Positions 1-8,105 of a stretch of DNA of 32,038 nt are shown piece by piece. Source of the DNA: a virus; the IMG/VR virus record IMGVR_UViG_3300017613_000498, positions 1-32,038 of that record. One strand, written 5' to 3'. The position numbers were made by a program, and so were the translations under genes. Under the pieces are notes generated by a model, which worked only from the letters and a program-made list of their open reading frames with translations, ran no database searches and was not told the origin of the DNA. How positions within the stretch are numbered: position 1 is the first letter of the stretch; each line of letters starts with the position of its first letter.

Positions 1-17
1 GAATTTGGATTTTGAGA

Positions 18-242
18 ATGACTTTAATTGATATGGAAGGGGATTGTGAAGCTCAAGAGTTGTCCCAATTATTGAAGCAGAAAAATGTCTCAGCAAAAAC
101 TATTATGAAGTGTGAACTTCTTTGCAACATCGGATGCCCTTACATGAACAATTTAAACAGAGATTTGAATCAGCATCTAATCGACGAAGATCGAAGAAGA
201 AAAGCGATTGAGTTTCCATCAACCACCGAGGGAGACAGGTAA
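18..242 (+). CDS. Small hypothetical protein at the left edge, possibly 5'-truncated
   Basis: A reading frame with no recognised family ends with TAA directly before the portal start. From the ATG at 18 it gives 74 residues. The frame is open back to the window edge and a TTG at 12 is also possible, so the true start may lie outside. The ribosome site before ATG 18 is poor, which supports a partial gene or a later start (ATG at 33). The middle carries a cluster C-x3-C-x3-C (KCELLCNIGCPYM) and the C-terminus is charged. Immediately upstream of a portal gene one usually finds terminase, but nothing here resembles a terminase end. The role is unknown. Confidence 0.5.
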   Translation: MTLIDMEGDCEAQELSQLLKQKNVSAKTIMKCELLCNIGCPYMNNLNRDLNQHLIDEDRRRKAIEFPSTTEGDR

Positions 243-2144
243 ATGCCGAAGTATCGTGACACACATAAAAGCCGAAGGGAAGCCAAGATTTCTTTCAGCG
301 AAGAACGAATGAACGCCTTAAAGTCCTTCATCACTGTCGAACTTGAGGACTGTATTTCATCCAACCTTCCCCGCGAAACGATGTGGCGGCAACTCCTGCG
401 TATGTATGAAGGTGTTCCCAAAAATCCTGTAAAGTCATTCCCAATAGAAAACGCACCGAACATTGAAATCACTCTTGGCGCAATAGCCTGCGACGCCATT
501 TACGCGCAAGCTTACGACACAATTTTCTCCATGGAACCATTCGTGACCGTCCGCGCCGTACCCAAAGGCAAAAAGGATGAGGAGCAATCCGCCTCAGTCA
601 AAGCTCTTCAGCGTTTCGTCAACTTCATAACCGACAACGAACTTGGGATAAAAGAAAGCGGAGACGAAGCGATCCTCGACGACTGCCAGCTTGGGACCGG
701 CATTTTCTACATCCCTTGGACAGAGCGCCGAAAGAAAACCAAGACAGCCAAGATTCTTGCGGCTCATCCCCGCGTGCGCTGCCATCCACCTGAAGACACA
801 TTCGCCCCTGGCGGCTCCGTAGACGACCCGGACGAAGCCATTTGGATAGGACTTCGCTTCTGGTACACAGCTCAGGACATTGAAGCAATGGCAAAAACCA
901 ATCAATGGAACACTCTTGGCATAGCTCCAGCCGGTGCGAAGGATTGGGTCCGAACCTTCCGCGAAGCCCTCGGCAAGCAAATGAGCGGTATCGAGCGAAA
1001 AGGAAACCTCTATGAAATATTCGACATCTACTGCTATTTTGACATCGACGACGACGGACTTGACGAAGATCTGTACCTCGTGTGGGACCGCACATCGCGC
1101 AACATCCTTTACGTAGGCTACAATCCTTACGACCGCCGACCAATCGAAAAGATGGTCTACCAGCGCCGCTCTCATCTGTTCTATGGGCTTGGCGTCCTTG
1201 AGATGATGCTCCCATACCAAGAAGAATTAACCGACATTCATAACTACGGCACTCTGAACATCTTACTGTCCAACGCTCGAATTTGGAAAGGCACAACCGG
1301 GAAAATACCTCAAAACATGACTCTCTGGCCTAACAAAGTAATTGAATTGGACAACCCTGCGGAAGATCTCGTATCCGAGCAGATGGGAGACGTACATCCT
1401 TCAATCTGGAATGCACAAACCATGGTAATCCAGTTAGCCGAGCGCCGAGTCGGAGTAAATGAGATGTCTATGCCGTCTGGCGGAAGCAACATGGGAACCC
1501 GCACTCCGGGCATCACAGCTCTGTCCATGCTTCAACAGTTTAACAAGCGCTTCACCCCTGCTTTCGGTAGCATGAGAAAAGCCTTTTCAGCAGCCGTGCG
1601 TCAAGCCTTATACCGCTACCAGGAGAAGGTACTCAGCGGACGCGCAAAAGTCCTCGCCCACATCGTTCGAATCCTTGGAGCCGAGGACGGATACCGCGTA
1701 ATCTCCTTACTCCGAAACGAAGATTTCGACGAAGGAGTCGTAGTGGAACTCACAGCAGCCTCCGCTATGGTGAACAAAGAAGCCGAACGGCAAGCAACCT
1801 TTCAACTGGTCGGCATCTTATCTCAATACTACCAGAAAACTTTGGAACTAATAACCATAGCCGCCAACCCGCAAACCCCTCCGGTAATAGCGGACGTTGC
1901 CAAACAGATCGCAGAGTCAGCCGGAGAAGTGATAGAACGCACATTGCGCACCTTTGACCAGGTACGCGACCCTGCTCTTTTCATGATAGAAGTCGAAGAA
2001 GCAATCGACCAAGCAACCGCAGACCGGCCACGTCAAGCCGTCCTACAACTGCTCGGCGGAATGCAGCAAGCAGGCGCAGGCGGACAAAGCGCACCAGAAG
2101 GCGGCATAGATCAACCGGCGCAAGGGGGCCAAAATGCCCAATAG
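243..2144 (+). CDS. Portal protein
   Basis: The 633-residue product fits the dodecameric portal that forms the DNA channel at one capsid vertex and docks terminase and neck proteins. The length fits podovirus (P22-type) portals. Typical portal features are the internal acidic stretch around residues 270-280 (DIDDDGLDEDLY), the conserved YGLGVLEMMLPYQEE segment near residue 320 followed by predicted long helices, and a low-complexity Gln/Gly-rich C-terminal tail (QQAGAGGQSAPEGG). The start follows a GGGAGACAGG ribosome site immediately after the preceding stop. Portal first, then scaffold and capsid genes, is the usual late-operon order. The assignment rests on recognition of the family pattern and position, not on a search. 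Confidence 0.85.
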   Translation: MPKYRDTHKSRREAKISFSEERMNALKSFITVELEDCISSNLPRETMWRQLLRMYEGVPKNPVKSFPIENAPNIEITLGAIACDAIYAQAYDTIFSMEPFVTVRAVPKGKKDEEQSASVKALQRFVNFITDNELGIKESGDEAILDDCQLGTGIFYIPWTERRKKTKTAKILAAHPRVRCHPPEDTFAPGGSVDDPDEAIWIGLRFWYTAQDIEAMAKTNQWNTLGIAPAGAKDWVRTFREALGKQMSGIERKGNLYEIFDIYCYFDIDDDGLDEDLYLVWDRTSRNILYVGYNPYDRRPIEKMVYQRRSHLFYGLGVLEMMLPYQEELTDIHNYGTLNILLSNARIWKGTTGKIPQNMTLWPNKVIELDNPAEDLVSEQMGDVHPSIWNAQTMVIQLAERRVGVNEMSMPSGGSNMGTRTPGITALSMLQQFNKRFTPAFGSMRKAFSAAVRQALYRYQEKVLSGRAKVLAHIVRILGAEDGYRVISLLRNEDFDEGVVVELTAASAMVNKEAERQATFQLVGILSQYYQKTLELITIAANPQTPPVIADVAKQIAESAGEVIERTLRTFDQVRDPALFMIEVEEAIDQATADRPRQAVLQLLGGMQQAGAGGQSAPEGGIDQPAQGGQNAQ

Positions 2145-2454
2145 AGGTCGCACGTCATTTTATCGTGATAAGAAAAATGCTTATCGCGCAGACGGAACTT
2201 TGAAAGGGCCGGGATACTTTGGAACCATAAACTTACCTTCTGGTGCTACAGCAACTGAATACAGTATCGGGGTAGGTTTTGATGGAAGGCAAATACAAAT
2301 ACCAACACTCGTTCCAAGTTTATCTGAGGAAGAATTGGGCCTCATGCGCGACGACATTATCCCAAATAAACGACCTATACCACCTGCGATCTTTAAAAAA
2401 GCAGTTGAACATGCTATAATGCGAATGAAAGAAGACAAAAGCCCATTTAAGTGA
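2134..2454 (+). CDS. Small conserved phage protein with an IPTLVP motif
   Basis: This 106-residue protein starts inside the end of the portal gene (11-nt overlap, other frame), which suggests translational coupling. It has the segment TEYSIGVGFDGRQIQIPTLV, then a SEEEL helix and a closing AVEHAIMRMKEDKSPF helix. From memory this module (EYSIG-x-FDG ... IPTLVP) recurs as a stand-alone small protein or as a domain of large polyvalent or virion proteins in many phages, but its function is not established. Its location between portal and scaffold-like genes suggests a virion or assembly role. No metal-binding or catalytic residues are evident. Confidence 0.7.
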   Translation: MPNRGRTSFYRDKKNAYRADGTLKGPGYFGTINLPSGATATEYSIGVGFDGRQIQIPTLVPSLSEEELGLMRDDIIPNKRPIPPAIFKKAVEHAIMRMKEDKSPFK

Positions 2455-2464
2455 GGAGGAGAAG

Positions 2465-2713
2465 TTGGATAAACCAGCATGGATTGAGAGAATACTGTCA
2501 GACACATCATCCTACACGTCATTTATGGATTACGTGAACCGAAATGAAGCAACACTTTTAGGGAAGATGCGTGACGCAATTCAAAATGGCGAAACAGACA
2601 TCGCTCGCGTTCACGCAGGAGAGTCGAACGCCTGGAAGCAGCTCAGGCAGCAAATTCAAATGTATGAGAGAGAGGAGGAACAAAATGGGATTATTCAAGA
2701 GCAAAGAGGATGA
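2465..2713 (+). CDS. Hypothetical small protein (TTG start)
   Basis: This is an 82-residue, mostly helical and charged protein with no recognised family. The start is TTG at 2465. It is supported by a perfect GAGGAGGAGAAG ribosome site ending just upstream, whereas the first in-frame ATG (2525) has none. The C-terminal part (WKQLRQQIQMYEREEEQ) looks like an amphipathic helix or coiled coil. Its 3' end overlaps the next gene start by 29 nt, and the ribosome site of that gene is embedded in the Glu-rich tail. Position suggests an assembly accessory protein; the function is unknown. Confidence 0.6.
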   Translation: MDKPAWIERILSDTSSYTSFMDYVNRNEATLLGKMRDAIQNGETDIARVHAGESNAWKQLRQQIQMYEREEEQNGIIQEQRG

Positions 2714-3560
2714 GGCAGCCGCAGCAGCAGCGGACAAAGCCGCAGCGGACGCAGCAGCCGCAGCAACGGCAGAACCGAAGTACGTAACCGAGGAGCAATT
2801 TAAAGCAATGGGAACTCAGCTTGACGGCATGGCACGAACACTGGAAAACCTCCAGACGGCACAGCCTGCATACCAGCAGCCTGCCGCGCCTGCCGCAGCT
2901 CCTGTTGATCCTCACAAAGAGGCAAAGGACCGAATCGTAGCCATCGACACACAGCTTCAAGACCTCACAAAAAAGGCAGATGAAGCCGCATACGCCGGAA
3001 AAGGGATGGGCGAAGTCATGAGCCAGCAACAGCGCCTTATGGCCGAACGCAGCACACTTGTCGGCCAAACTTTAATACCGACTTCAGACGCTCGAATGGA
3101 TGCGGGCATTCAAACACTCGATGCCCTATCAACCGAGATAACGTCAGGCAAGATGCCGCACTTGACATTACCTGAAGTCAAAAACAGCTATGAGCGCTAC
3201 ATCGGGCAGCTTGCCCCTGAACAGCGCATGAACCCGCAGGCGAAAATGGGTGCGTATAACCTTGCAGTCGGCGAAAACTTACCTAAGATTGAAGAATCTC
3301 AAAAGCAAGTCTGGCTGCGCGAAGCCGAGGAAACTGCAACCCAAGACGCAGCCGCTGGAAGTCACAGTGGACGAGACGCAGGCTCAGGAACCTCTGGCGC
3401 AACTCCGGCTCCTGACGCCGTACTTTCCGCTGACGCGTTAAAGTCAATCAAAGGCTCGCGCCATCGAACGCCAGAAAATTACTACCGCAGTCTTGGCTAC
3501 GAAGGCTGGGACGACTACTATGAGAAGAACAAGGAGTACTTAGAGGAGGAGGGAGAATAA
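2685..3560 (+). CDS. Putative scaffolding-type protein, alanine-rich
   Basis: The product has 291 residues from ATG 2685, chosen because GAGAGAGGAGGA lies 5 nt upstream; the frame is open back to 2571 but has no such site. After a short basic start (MGLFKSKEDE) comes an alanine-rich stretch, a Gln/Pro/Ala linker (around residues 75-90) and helical, coiled-coil-like sequence (LQDLTKKADEA). The protein closes with an acidic, aromatic tail (YYEKNKEYLEEEGE). Helical, low-complexity proteins between portal and capsid genes are usually scaffolds that organise procapsid assembly. No protease motif is visible. The scaffold call is inference from position and composition. Confidence 0.55.
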   Translation: MGLFKSKEDEAAAAAADKAAADAAAAATAEPKYVTEEQFKAMGTQLDGMARTLENLQTAQPAYQQPAAPAAAPVDPHKEAKDRIVAIDTQLQDLTKKADEAAYAGKGMGEVMSQQQRLMAERSTLVGQTLIPTSDARMDAGIQTLDALSTEITSGKMPHLTLPEVKNSYERYIGQLAPEQRMNPQAKMGAYNLAVGENLPKIEESQKQVWLREAEETATQDAAAGSHSGRDAGSGTSGATPAPDAVLSADALKSIKGSRHRTPENYYRSLGYEGWDDYYEKNKEYLEEEGE

Positions 3561-3561
3561 A

Positions 3562-4251
3562 ATGACAGACGACAACATTCGCATCATAAACACTGAGGAA
3601 GCAGCCAACATTGACCCGGAACTTGAACCCGCAGGCTGGAAGCGAGACGAGCAGCTTGCAGAACGCAAAGACAACCTTGAACAAGCCGCAGAAGAAGCTT
3701 CTGCCGAACAAGAAGTCCACGCCTTCGATCCATCCAAGATCGAGCCGGACTGGGACATTCTTGAGCACATAAACGAACTTCAGGTAGACGACGGCGTTGC
3801 TGGCTACCGCTACATGTGGGTTTACGAAGGACTCAACGGGCAGATGATCGTTAAAAAGTCTCGCCTTGGCTGGGTAGTCGTTCAAAGTGACATGCCTGAG
3901 TGCGTGGCCCTTAAAGATGCGCGTGGCTACCGCAAAATCGGCGACACCATTCTGATGCGCATCCCCGAAGATCGCTTCGTAAAACTCGAACAGGCGCAAG
4001 AGTATCGCCGCCTCACCCAACAAAAAGGAATCAAAGGAGCCTTACGCGAAATGGGCGAAAAGTACCGCTCAAAAGGCTTCATTGTTCATGAAGATGCAAG
4101 TGAGATAAGCGCAGGACGCGGCGGCTCTTCGTTGATGGACACCATGGCACAGCGCTCTCGTCAAACTGGAGCACGTAACGTGGCAGCCTCCGGCGTTGAC
4201 TCAATGCTGCGCAGCGGAACCGTCCCAGGACTTCCGAAAGGAGGCACCTGA
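3562..4251 (+). CDS. Hypothetical structural-module protein
   Basis: The 229-residue protein starts one base after the previous stop, with a GAGGAGGAGGGAG ribosome site inside the end of that gene. The first about 60 residues are acidic and helical (LEQAAEEASAEQEV). A mixed beta-like centre follows (YRYMWVYEGLNGQMIVKK, then GWVVVQSDMPE). The C-terminus is basic and flexible with Gly/Ser/Arg (GRGGSSLMDTMAQRSRQTG). An acidic N-terminus with a basic C-terminus next to capsid genes resembles scaffold or capsid-assembly factors, but no family is recognised. Its stop overlaps the next ATG (TGATG), so it is probably translated as a coupled pair with its neighbour. Confidence 0.55.
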   Translation: MTDDNIRIINTEEAANIDPELEPAGWKRDEQLAERKDNLEQAAEEASAEQEVHAFDPSKIEPDWDILEHINELQVDDGVAGYRYMWVYEGLNGQMIVKKSRLGWVVVQSDMPECVALKDARGYRKIGDTILMRIPEDRFVKLEQAQEYRRLTQQKGIKGALREMGEKYRSKGFIVHEDASEISAGRGGSSLMDTMAQRSRQTGARNVAASGVDSMLRSGTVPGLPKGGT

Positions 4252-5108
4252 TGTGGTATGAGCATTGGTTTGACAAAACGATAGCCAACAAGATCGACAT
4301 GATCATTCGAACCGGAAAAGTCAAGATGGTGGAAGGACGCCTTGAAGTCCAAACGTCACAGTTCACCAAACCATTCTGGCTGCACGTTGGCGCATCCATG
4401 AACTGCCGCAACTGCGTGCTGTGGCAAGAAATCTTCTTCACGGACATTGGCATCATTCACAGCTTTTGCCGCTACCATTGTTGGAAGTGCGTTACACGCC
4501 CACGAAACGTGCGTGAGATGATTCAGCTCTACAACCTGATGAATGTCGTCCCTTTTGTCTACAATTTCATCAATCCCCTCCCAGGAAAAGCCGGAGTGGA
4601 TGTGCGCCATCAAACGTCAGAAGCATACGGAGTATTCCAATACGCTACATCTCTCGAAGAAGCGTTAAAGATCAAAGAAATCATGACGTACATGATTCGA
4701 ACCTACCTACCGTCGGAAGAAATAGAAGGCAAATACCTTCAAGACACTGTGTTCGTCAAACGCTCCTGCACTGAGATGGAAGAAAAGATCCCCGGCGACA
4801 ATCCTTGGTGGGAGACACCGCAGACCCGCGACGAGGTTGAAATAGAACGCCGCCTGGAAGAAATATTCTCCCGCCCGAATCACATCGTCGTCCAACCCGG
4901 ATGGCTGCGTGATAAAGTTCTTCACAACTGGCTCGCCTATGCCAACGCTATAGGGGACAAGTCAGCAGTTAATTTCATCGGCTCTGACCCGTTTAACGTA
5001 CACTCACGAAAGTACACCTTTAAAGACTTACAAAAAGGAGGTGATCCAAAACCCGCACCATCGAAGAAAACGGAGAAGAAGAGGAAAAAATCTAAGGAGA
5101 AAAAATAA
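4251..5108 (+). CDS. Cys-rich protein of unknown function in the head module
   Basis: The product has 285 residues. Around residues 52-80 it carries C-x2-C (NCRNCVLW) and, about 20 residues later, C-x3-C-x2-C (FCRYHCWKCVTRPRN). Five clustered cysteines plus a histidine suggest a zinc or Fe-S site. The rest is helical with several Trp. The C-terminus is a strongly basic tail (KKTEKKRKKSKEKK). Such a metal-site protein is unexpected between scaffold-like and decoration-like genes. The triple-Cys spacing equals that of radical SAM enzymes, but no other radical SAM feature is seen. The gene is coupled to both neighbours by TGATG and TAATG overlaps. Function unknown. Confidence 0.6.
   Translation: MWYEHWFDKTIANKIDMIIRTGKVKMVEGRLEVQTSQFTKPFWLHVGASMNCRNCVLWQEIFFTDIGIIHSFCRYHCWKCVTRPRNVREMIQLYNLMNVVPFVYNFINPLPGKAGVDVRHQTSEAYGVFQYATSLEEALKIKEIMTYMIRTYLPSEEIEGKYLQDTVFVKRSCTEMEEKIPGDNPWWETPQTRDEVEIERRLEEIFSRPNHIVVQPGWLRDKVLHNWLAYANAIGDKSAVNFIGSDPFNVHSRKYTFKDLQKGGDPKPAPSKKTEKKRKKSKEKK
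5034..5047 (+). promoter_or_regulatory. Extended Shine-Dalgarno-like sequence inside a gene
   Basis: AAAGGAGGTGATCC matches, over 14 nt, the complement of the conserved 16S rRNA 3' tail. It sits inside the Cys-rich protein gene (codons for KGGDP) about 60 nt before the next ATG, with no well-spaced start codon after it. It may cause ribosome pausing or hold ribosomes near the following decoration-like gene, or it may be coincidental. Confidence 0.3.
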
Positions 5109-5629
5109 TGGCTACTGTAACTAAAAGGATTGAACCTCATCGGCGCTTGGGGTTGTCCTCCACCCCTTCCTTGCAGGTTGCCCAAAAAGCATCGGCTGCA
5201 TACAAAAAAGGTGCGCCGGTTTACATTGACGGAGATGGCTATTTAGCCGCATCACCGATCGCAAGCGTTTCCAGCTCATCTGCGATCGACACGGCAGCCG
5301 CTGACATCATTGGTTTCGTGCAGGAAGACGGAGCCGCCGATGCCTCAAACACGAGCAAAGTAGGTGTCACTCCAGCGCTTCCGGGCATGACATTCAAAGG
5401 CCAACTGATCAACACCGCGACACCAGGGCTTGCCACCATCGCTCAAACTGACCTTGGTGCCGCCATGGGCCTTGCCAAACTATCCGGCGACACCCATTAC
5501 GGCGTTGACAAAGGCACCGCCAGCTCACGCGACTGCGTAATTGTCACAGAACTGATTGAGGCCGTTGGCACATCCGGGGGCCAAGTCGGTTTCATGGTGC
5601 GAGACACCTGGAACCAAATGCGCTTATAA
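5108..5629 (+). CDS. Putative capsid decoration (cement) protein
   Basis: The 173-residue protein is Ala/Ser/Gly/Thr-rich and predicted mostly beta. It carries the pattern AYKKGAPVYIDGDGYLAAS, DIIGFVQEDG and GMTFKGQLINTA, which is typical of small proteins encoded next to capsid genes and annotated as head decoration or stabilisation proteins. Such proteins bind the outside of the expanded capsid. It lies directly upstream of the major capsid gene, the usual place. Its ATG overlaps the previous stop (TAATG). The assignment is from pattern and position. It could instead be a head fibre base. Confidence 0.6.
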   Translation: MATVTKRIEPHRRLGLSSTPSLQVAQKASAAYKKGAPVYIDGDGYLAASPIASVSSSSAIDTAAADIIGFVQEDGAADASNTSKVGVTPALPGMTFKGQLINTATPGLATIAQTDLGAAMGLAKLSGDTHYGVDKGTASSRDCVIVTELIEAVGTSGGQVGFMVRDTWNQMRL

Positions 5630-5693
5630 CCAAACCTTTCACTGGAGAGAGAAAGAAAGAGGAGCCAAGCAAATACTTTAGGAGGAACTGAAA

Positions 5694-6593
5694 ATGCCTA
5701 CAAACACTGGTGCAATAGCTGAACTGCTTGCTCCTGATTTACGTCGAGTCTACGTGGAAACGGGAAAGGAACGTCCTTTGGAGTACCCGATCTTTTTCAA
5801 CGTAGAGGACATGGAGTGGAATCCTTTGACTGACCAACAGGTCAGCGGACTGGGAACGCTCCCCGGCAAGGATGAAGGTGAGCAATTCACGATGGACGAC
5901 ATTTTAATGGGGTCCACCAAAACTTACACCGCAGCTCCCTTCGGGATGGCTGTGGAAATTACCTGGGAAGCATGGCGAGACGAGCTATACGGCATCATGC
6001 GTGAGATGGTTCGAGAACTCGCCCGCGCATCCCGCAACCGGCAGGAAGTAGACGCCTGGAGCGTTTTAAACAACGCATTCTCCACTTCATACCCAGGTTT
6101 CACCGCCGCCGAAGCCATGTGCTCAACTGCGCACACCGGCCTTGACGGAACTTCCCGCGCAAACCGTCCTTCCCCGGACATCAGCTTCTCACAAACGGGC
6201 CTGCAAAATGCAATCACCCGCTTTGAGAACATGACCGATGAGCGCAACCTTCCGCGCTTGATGACTCCTTCGATGCTGATATTGGCCCCGGAGAACAAGT
6301 TCGTGGCCCGCGAGATCCTTGGATCTCCTCAAAAGGCGTACACCTCAGACAATGAAATCAACGCCTTGATCGAAGAAGACTTAACCTGGATGGTGGTGCA
6401 TTACCTGACCACTTCCACTTACTGGTATCTGTGCGCTTCCAAGGGCCAGCATGACGTGAACTTTCTTTGGAGAGATCATCCGATCTTCGATATGTTCGAT
6501 GATCCGTGGACAAAGAATGCAATCGCCACGGTCTACCAGCGTCACACCAAGGGATTTGCTACCTGGAGAGGCGTTGACGGCAGCACAGGCTAA
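5694..6593 (+). CDS. Major capsid protein (HK97 fold)
   Basis: The 299-residue protein has a strong AGGAGG ribosome site and is preceded by a 64-nt leader, as expected for a highly expressed gene. The sequence fits the Mu gpT-like branch of HK97-fold capsid proteins. It has an N-arm (MPTNTGAIAELLAPDLRRVY), an E-loop-like segment (QFTMDDILMGSTKTYTAAPF), a spine helix (WRDELYGIMREMVRELARAS) and a C-terminal A-domain region (LTWMVVHYLTTSTYWYLCAS, then FLWRDHPIF). The length is normal for capsid proteins without a delta domain. No cleavage site is obvious, which fits a separate scaffold. Confidence 0.8.
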   Translation: MPTNTGAIAELLAPDLRRVYVETGKERPLEYPIFFNVEDMEWNPLTDQQVSGLGTLPGKDEGEQFTMDDILMGSTKTYTAAPFGMAVEITWEAWRDELYGIMREMVRELARASRNRQEVDAWSVLNNAFSTSYPGFTAAEAMCSTAHTGLDGTSRANRPSPDISFSQTGLQNAITRFENMTDERNLPRLMTPSMLILAPENKFVAREILGSPQKAYTSDNEINALIEEDLTWMVVHYLTTSTYWYLCASKGQHDVNFLWRDHPIFDMFDDPWTKNAIATVYQRHTKGFATWRGVDGSTG

Positions 6594-6636
6594 ATTACAT
6601 AAACTCTTAAATTCGTGAAAACAAGGAGACTTTCTC

Positions 6637-7581
6637 ATGAAACAACGTATTAAACTGTTGGCAGCCACACTTGCGGGCATGGGTATTCCCGGCATCGGTG
6701 AGGTTCACATGGTCACACGCTCAGGCGCTTACGAACCTTACTCCTACTGGACGGACCTCGTGGACCCTGACCGTGCGCACACATCCATCACAACCGCCGA
6801 GGGGTTAATGACCACAGGCAGAAATGATGTGATGCTGCTGTCCCCCGACAGCCACTCTCAAGCCGCCGGTATCACCTGGGACTTGAACTTGGCTCATCTG
6901 GTCGGCATGTATCCTCCGCAGCGCATGAACATGCGTTCTCGCATCGGACACAGCGCAAACTTTGCAACCTTGCTAACCGTGTCAGGTTACGGCAATTCAT
7001 TCTGGAATCTGTACTTCATGCATGGACGCGGGAGCGCGACCAACTTGAATTGCTTGACTGTGAGTGGTGATCGTAACTCGTTCCACAACTGCCATTTCCT
7101 TCCCGCACACGCAACCGAGTTCGACACTTCAGGCTACGACTTGATTCGCCTGAACTGCGGAGAAGGTTATTTCCATAAGTGCTTCTTCGGTGGCGACACC
7201 GTAGCGATGGGTGCAGTGGACTTGATTCGCATCTACGGGGCATCTGACCGCTCCTGCCGTGTGGTCTTTGAAGACTGCATATTTCTTGTCAACCAAGACG
7301 CAGGCGCTGATGGGAACTTCATCGAAACGGTGGCTGGAAACGGAACCGGAGTGGTCTGGTTTCTTAATTGCCAATTTGTGAACATCGGAACCGCCATGAC
7401 TCTTGCCATCGACGGAACTGGCTTGGGCAACCAAAAGTTTTATTTTGATTCGCGTTGCTCATTCAGCGGTGTAACCGATATTTGTACCAACGGCAAAGAT
7501 ACCAACATTCTTTGCGGGTATAACTATGAAGGTTCTACTGACGCCGACAATCTGATCGCAGGGTTTGCTGATCACACTTAA
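6637..7581 (+). CDS. Right-handed beta-helix protein, probable virion surface protein
   Basis: The 314-residue protein has repeated short strands with aromatic/Asn/Cys ladders: NSFWNLYFMHG, NSFHNCHFLPA, GYFHKCFFGGD, VVFEDCIFLVN and VVWFLNCQFVN, spaced about 22-45 residues apart. This is the pattern of pectate-lyase-type parallel beta-helices. The N-terminus (MKQRIKLLAATLAGMGIPGIG) could be mistaken for a signal peptide, but the gene lies directly after the capsid gene and most likely encodes a virion part such as a capsid-bound fibre or shell protein. Tail spikes also have this fold, but it is short for a spike. No catalytic residues can be assigned. Confidence 0.65.
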   Translation: MKQRIKLLAATLAGMGIPGIGEVHMVTRSGAYEPYSYWTDLVDPDRAHTSITTAEGLMTTGRNDVMLLSPDSHSQAAGITWDLNLAHLVGMYPPQRMNMRSRIGHSANFATLLTVSGYGNSFWNLYFMHGRGSATNLNCLTVSGDRNSFHNCHFLPAHATEFDTSGYDLIRLNCGEGYFHKCFFGGDTVAMGAVDLIRIYGASDRSCRVVFEDCIFLVNQDAGADGNFIETVAGNGTGVVWFLNCQFVNIGTAMTLAIDGTGLGNQKFYFDSRCSFSGVTDICTNGKDTNILCGYNYEGSTDADNLIAGFADHT

Positions 7582-7597
7582 CGGGAGGTGATTATAC

Positions 7598-7855
7598 ATG
7601 CCTCGTGAACTAACCAAAGCTTGCCCACGGTGCCAGGGAACGGGTGAATTTATTACGTTTGAAGATTCTGCAACTGTCACCAAAGTTGAATGTCCTGAGT
7701 GTAGTGGTAGTGGTGTTCGTGCGCATATTGTGCTTGACTTAACCGATGTGCTGGATAAGTTAAACGACATCACGGACAAGGTGAACGACGTCATGGACAA
7801 GTGCGACGACATTTTCGAAAAGGTAAAGCGACGACATTCCCCAAAAGGTAAATGA
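7598..7855 (+). CDS. DnaJ-type zinc knuckle fused to a coiled coil
   Basis: The 85-residue protein has two perfect C-x2-C-x-G-x-G motifs, CPRCQGTG and CPECSGSG, about 22 residues apart. This is the zinc-binding half-unit of the DnaJ cysteine-rich domain. It is followed by a heptad-like helix (VLDKLNDITDKVNDVMDKCD) and a basic tail. No J domain is present. The ribosome site is GGGAGGTGAT. In DnaJ the motif binds unfolded polypeptide, so a mini-chaperone for capsid or fibre folding is possible but is inference. The coiled coil suggests an oligomer. It leads a group of four tiny genes after the capsid gene. Confidence 0.75.
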   Translation: MPRELTKACPRCQGTGEFITFEDSATVTKVECPECSGSGVRAHIVLDLTDVLDKLNDITDKVNDVMDKCDDIFEKVKRRHSPKGK

Positions 7856-7871
7856 GTAGGAGGTGAGGACG

Positions 7872-8105
7872 ATGCCAGCCAAATCCAAAGCGCAGCACGG
7901 TATTATGGGTATGGCGCTTGCGTACAAGCGTGGGGAGGTGAAGGAAAAAGACCTCCCTGCGCGAATACGCAACAAAGTAAAGCAGATAGCTGCGTCCATG
8001 TCTGACTCTCAACTGTCAGACTACACTTCCACGAAATCACGTAAACTTCCAAAGCATGTTGGTAAGTCAGCACAGCGCCGCGTGCGAAAAGCAAGGAGCG
8101 CATAA
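7872..8105 (+). CDS. Small basic phage protein (DUF3008-like)
   Basis: The product has 77 residues from ATG 7872, chosen because AGGAGGTGAG lies 5 nt upstream (a GTG at 7863 lies inside that ribosome site). The sequence starts MPAKSKAQHGIMGMALAYKR and continues with KVKQIAASMSDSQLSDYTST and KLPKHV. From memory this matches a widespread family of small phage proteins annotated as DUF3008, usually near virion genes; the name is not certain. It is highly basic and helical, suggesting nucleic acid contact, but its function is undetermined. The stop overlaps the next ATG (TAATG). Confidence 0.7.
   Translation: MPAKSKAQHGIMGMALAYKRGEVKEKDLPARIRNKVKQIAASMSDSQLSDYTSTKSRKLPKHVGKSAQRRVRKARSA

Noticed and set aside
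594-1296. Two long minus-strand frames opposite the portal gene
   Set aside because: They are antisense to a convincing portal gene, lack ribosome sites and have Cys/Arg-rich composition typical of shadow frames.
3448-4023. 191-codon minus-strand frame in the head module
   Set aside because: It is opposite two well-supported coupled genes and lies within the late plus-strand block; no site or family.
4251-5108. Radical SAM enzyme because of C-x3-C-x2-C
   Set aside because: The aromatic residue usually found before the last Cys, the GGE-like motif and barrel pattern are absent; only the spacing agrees.
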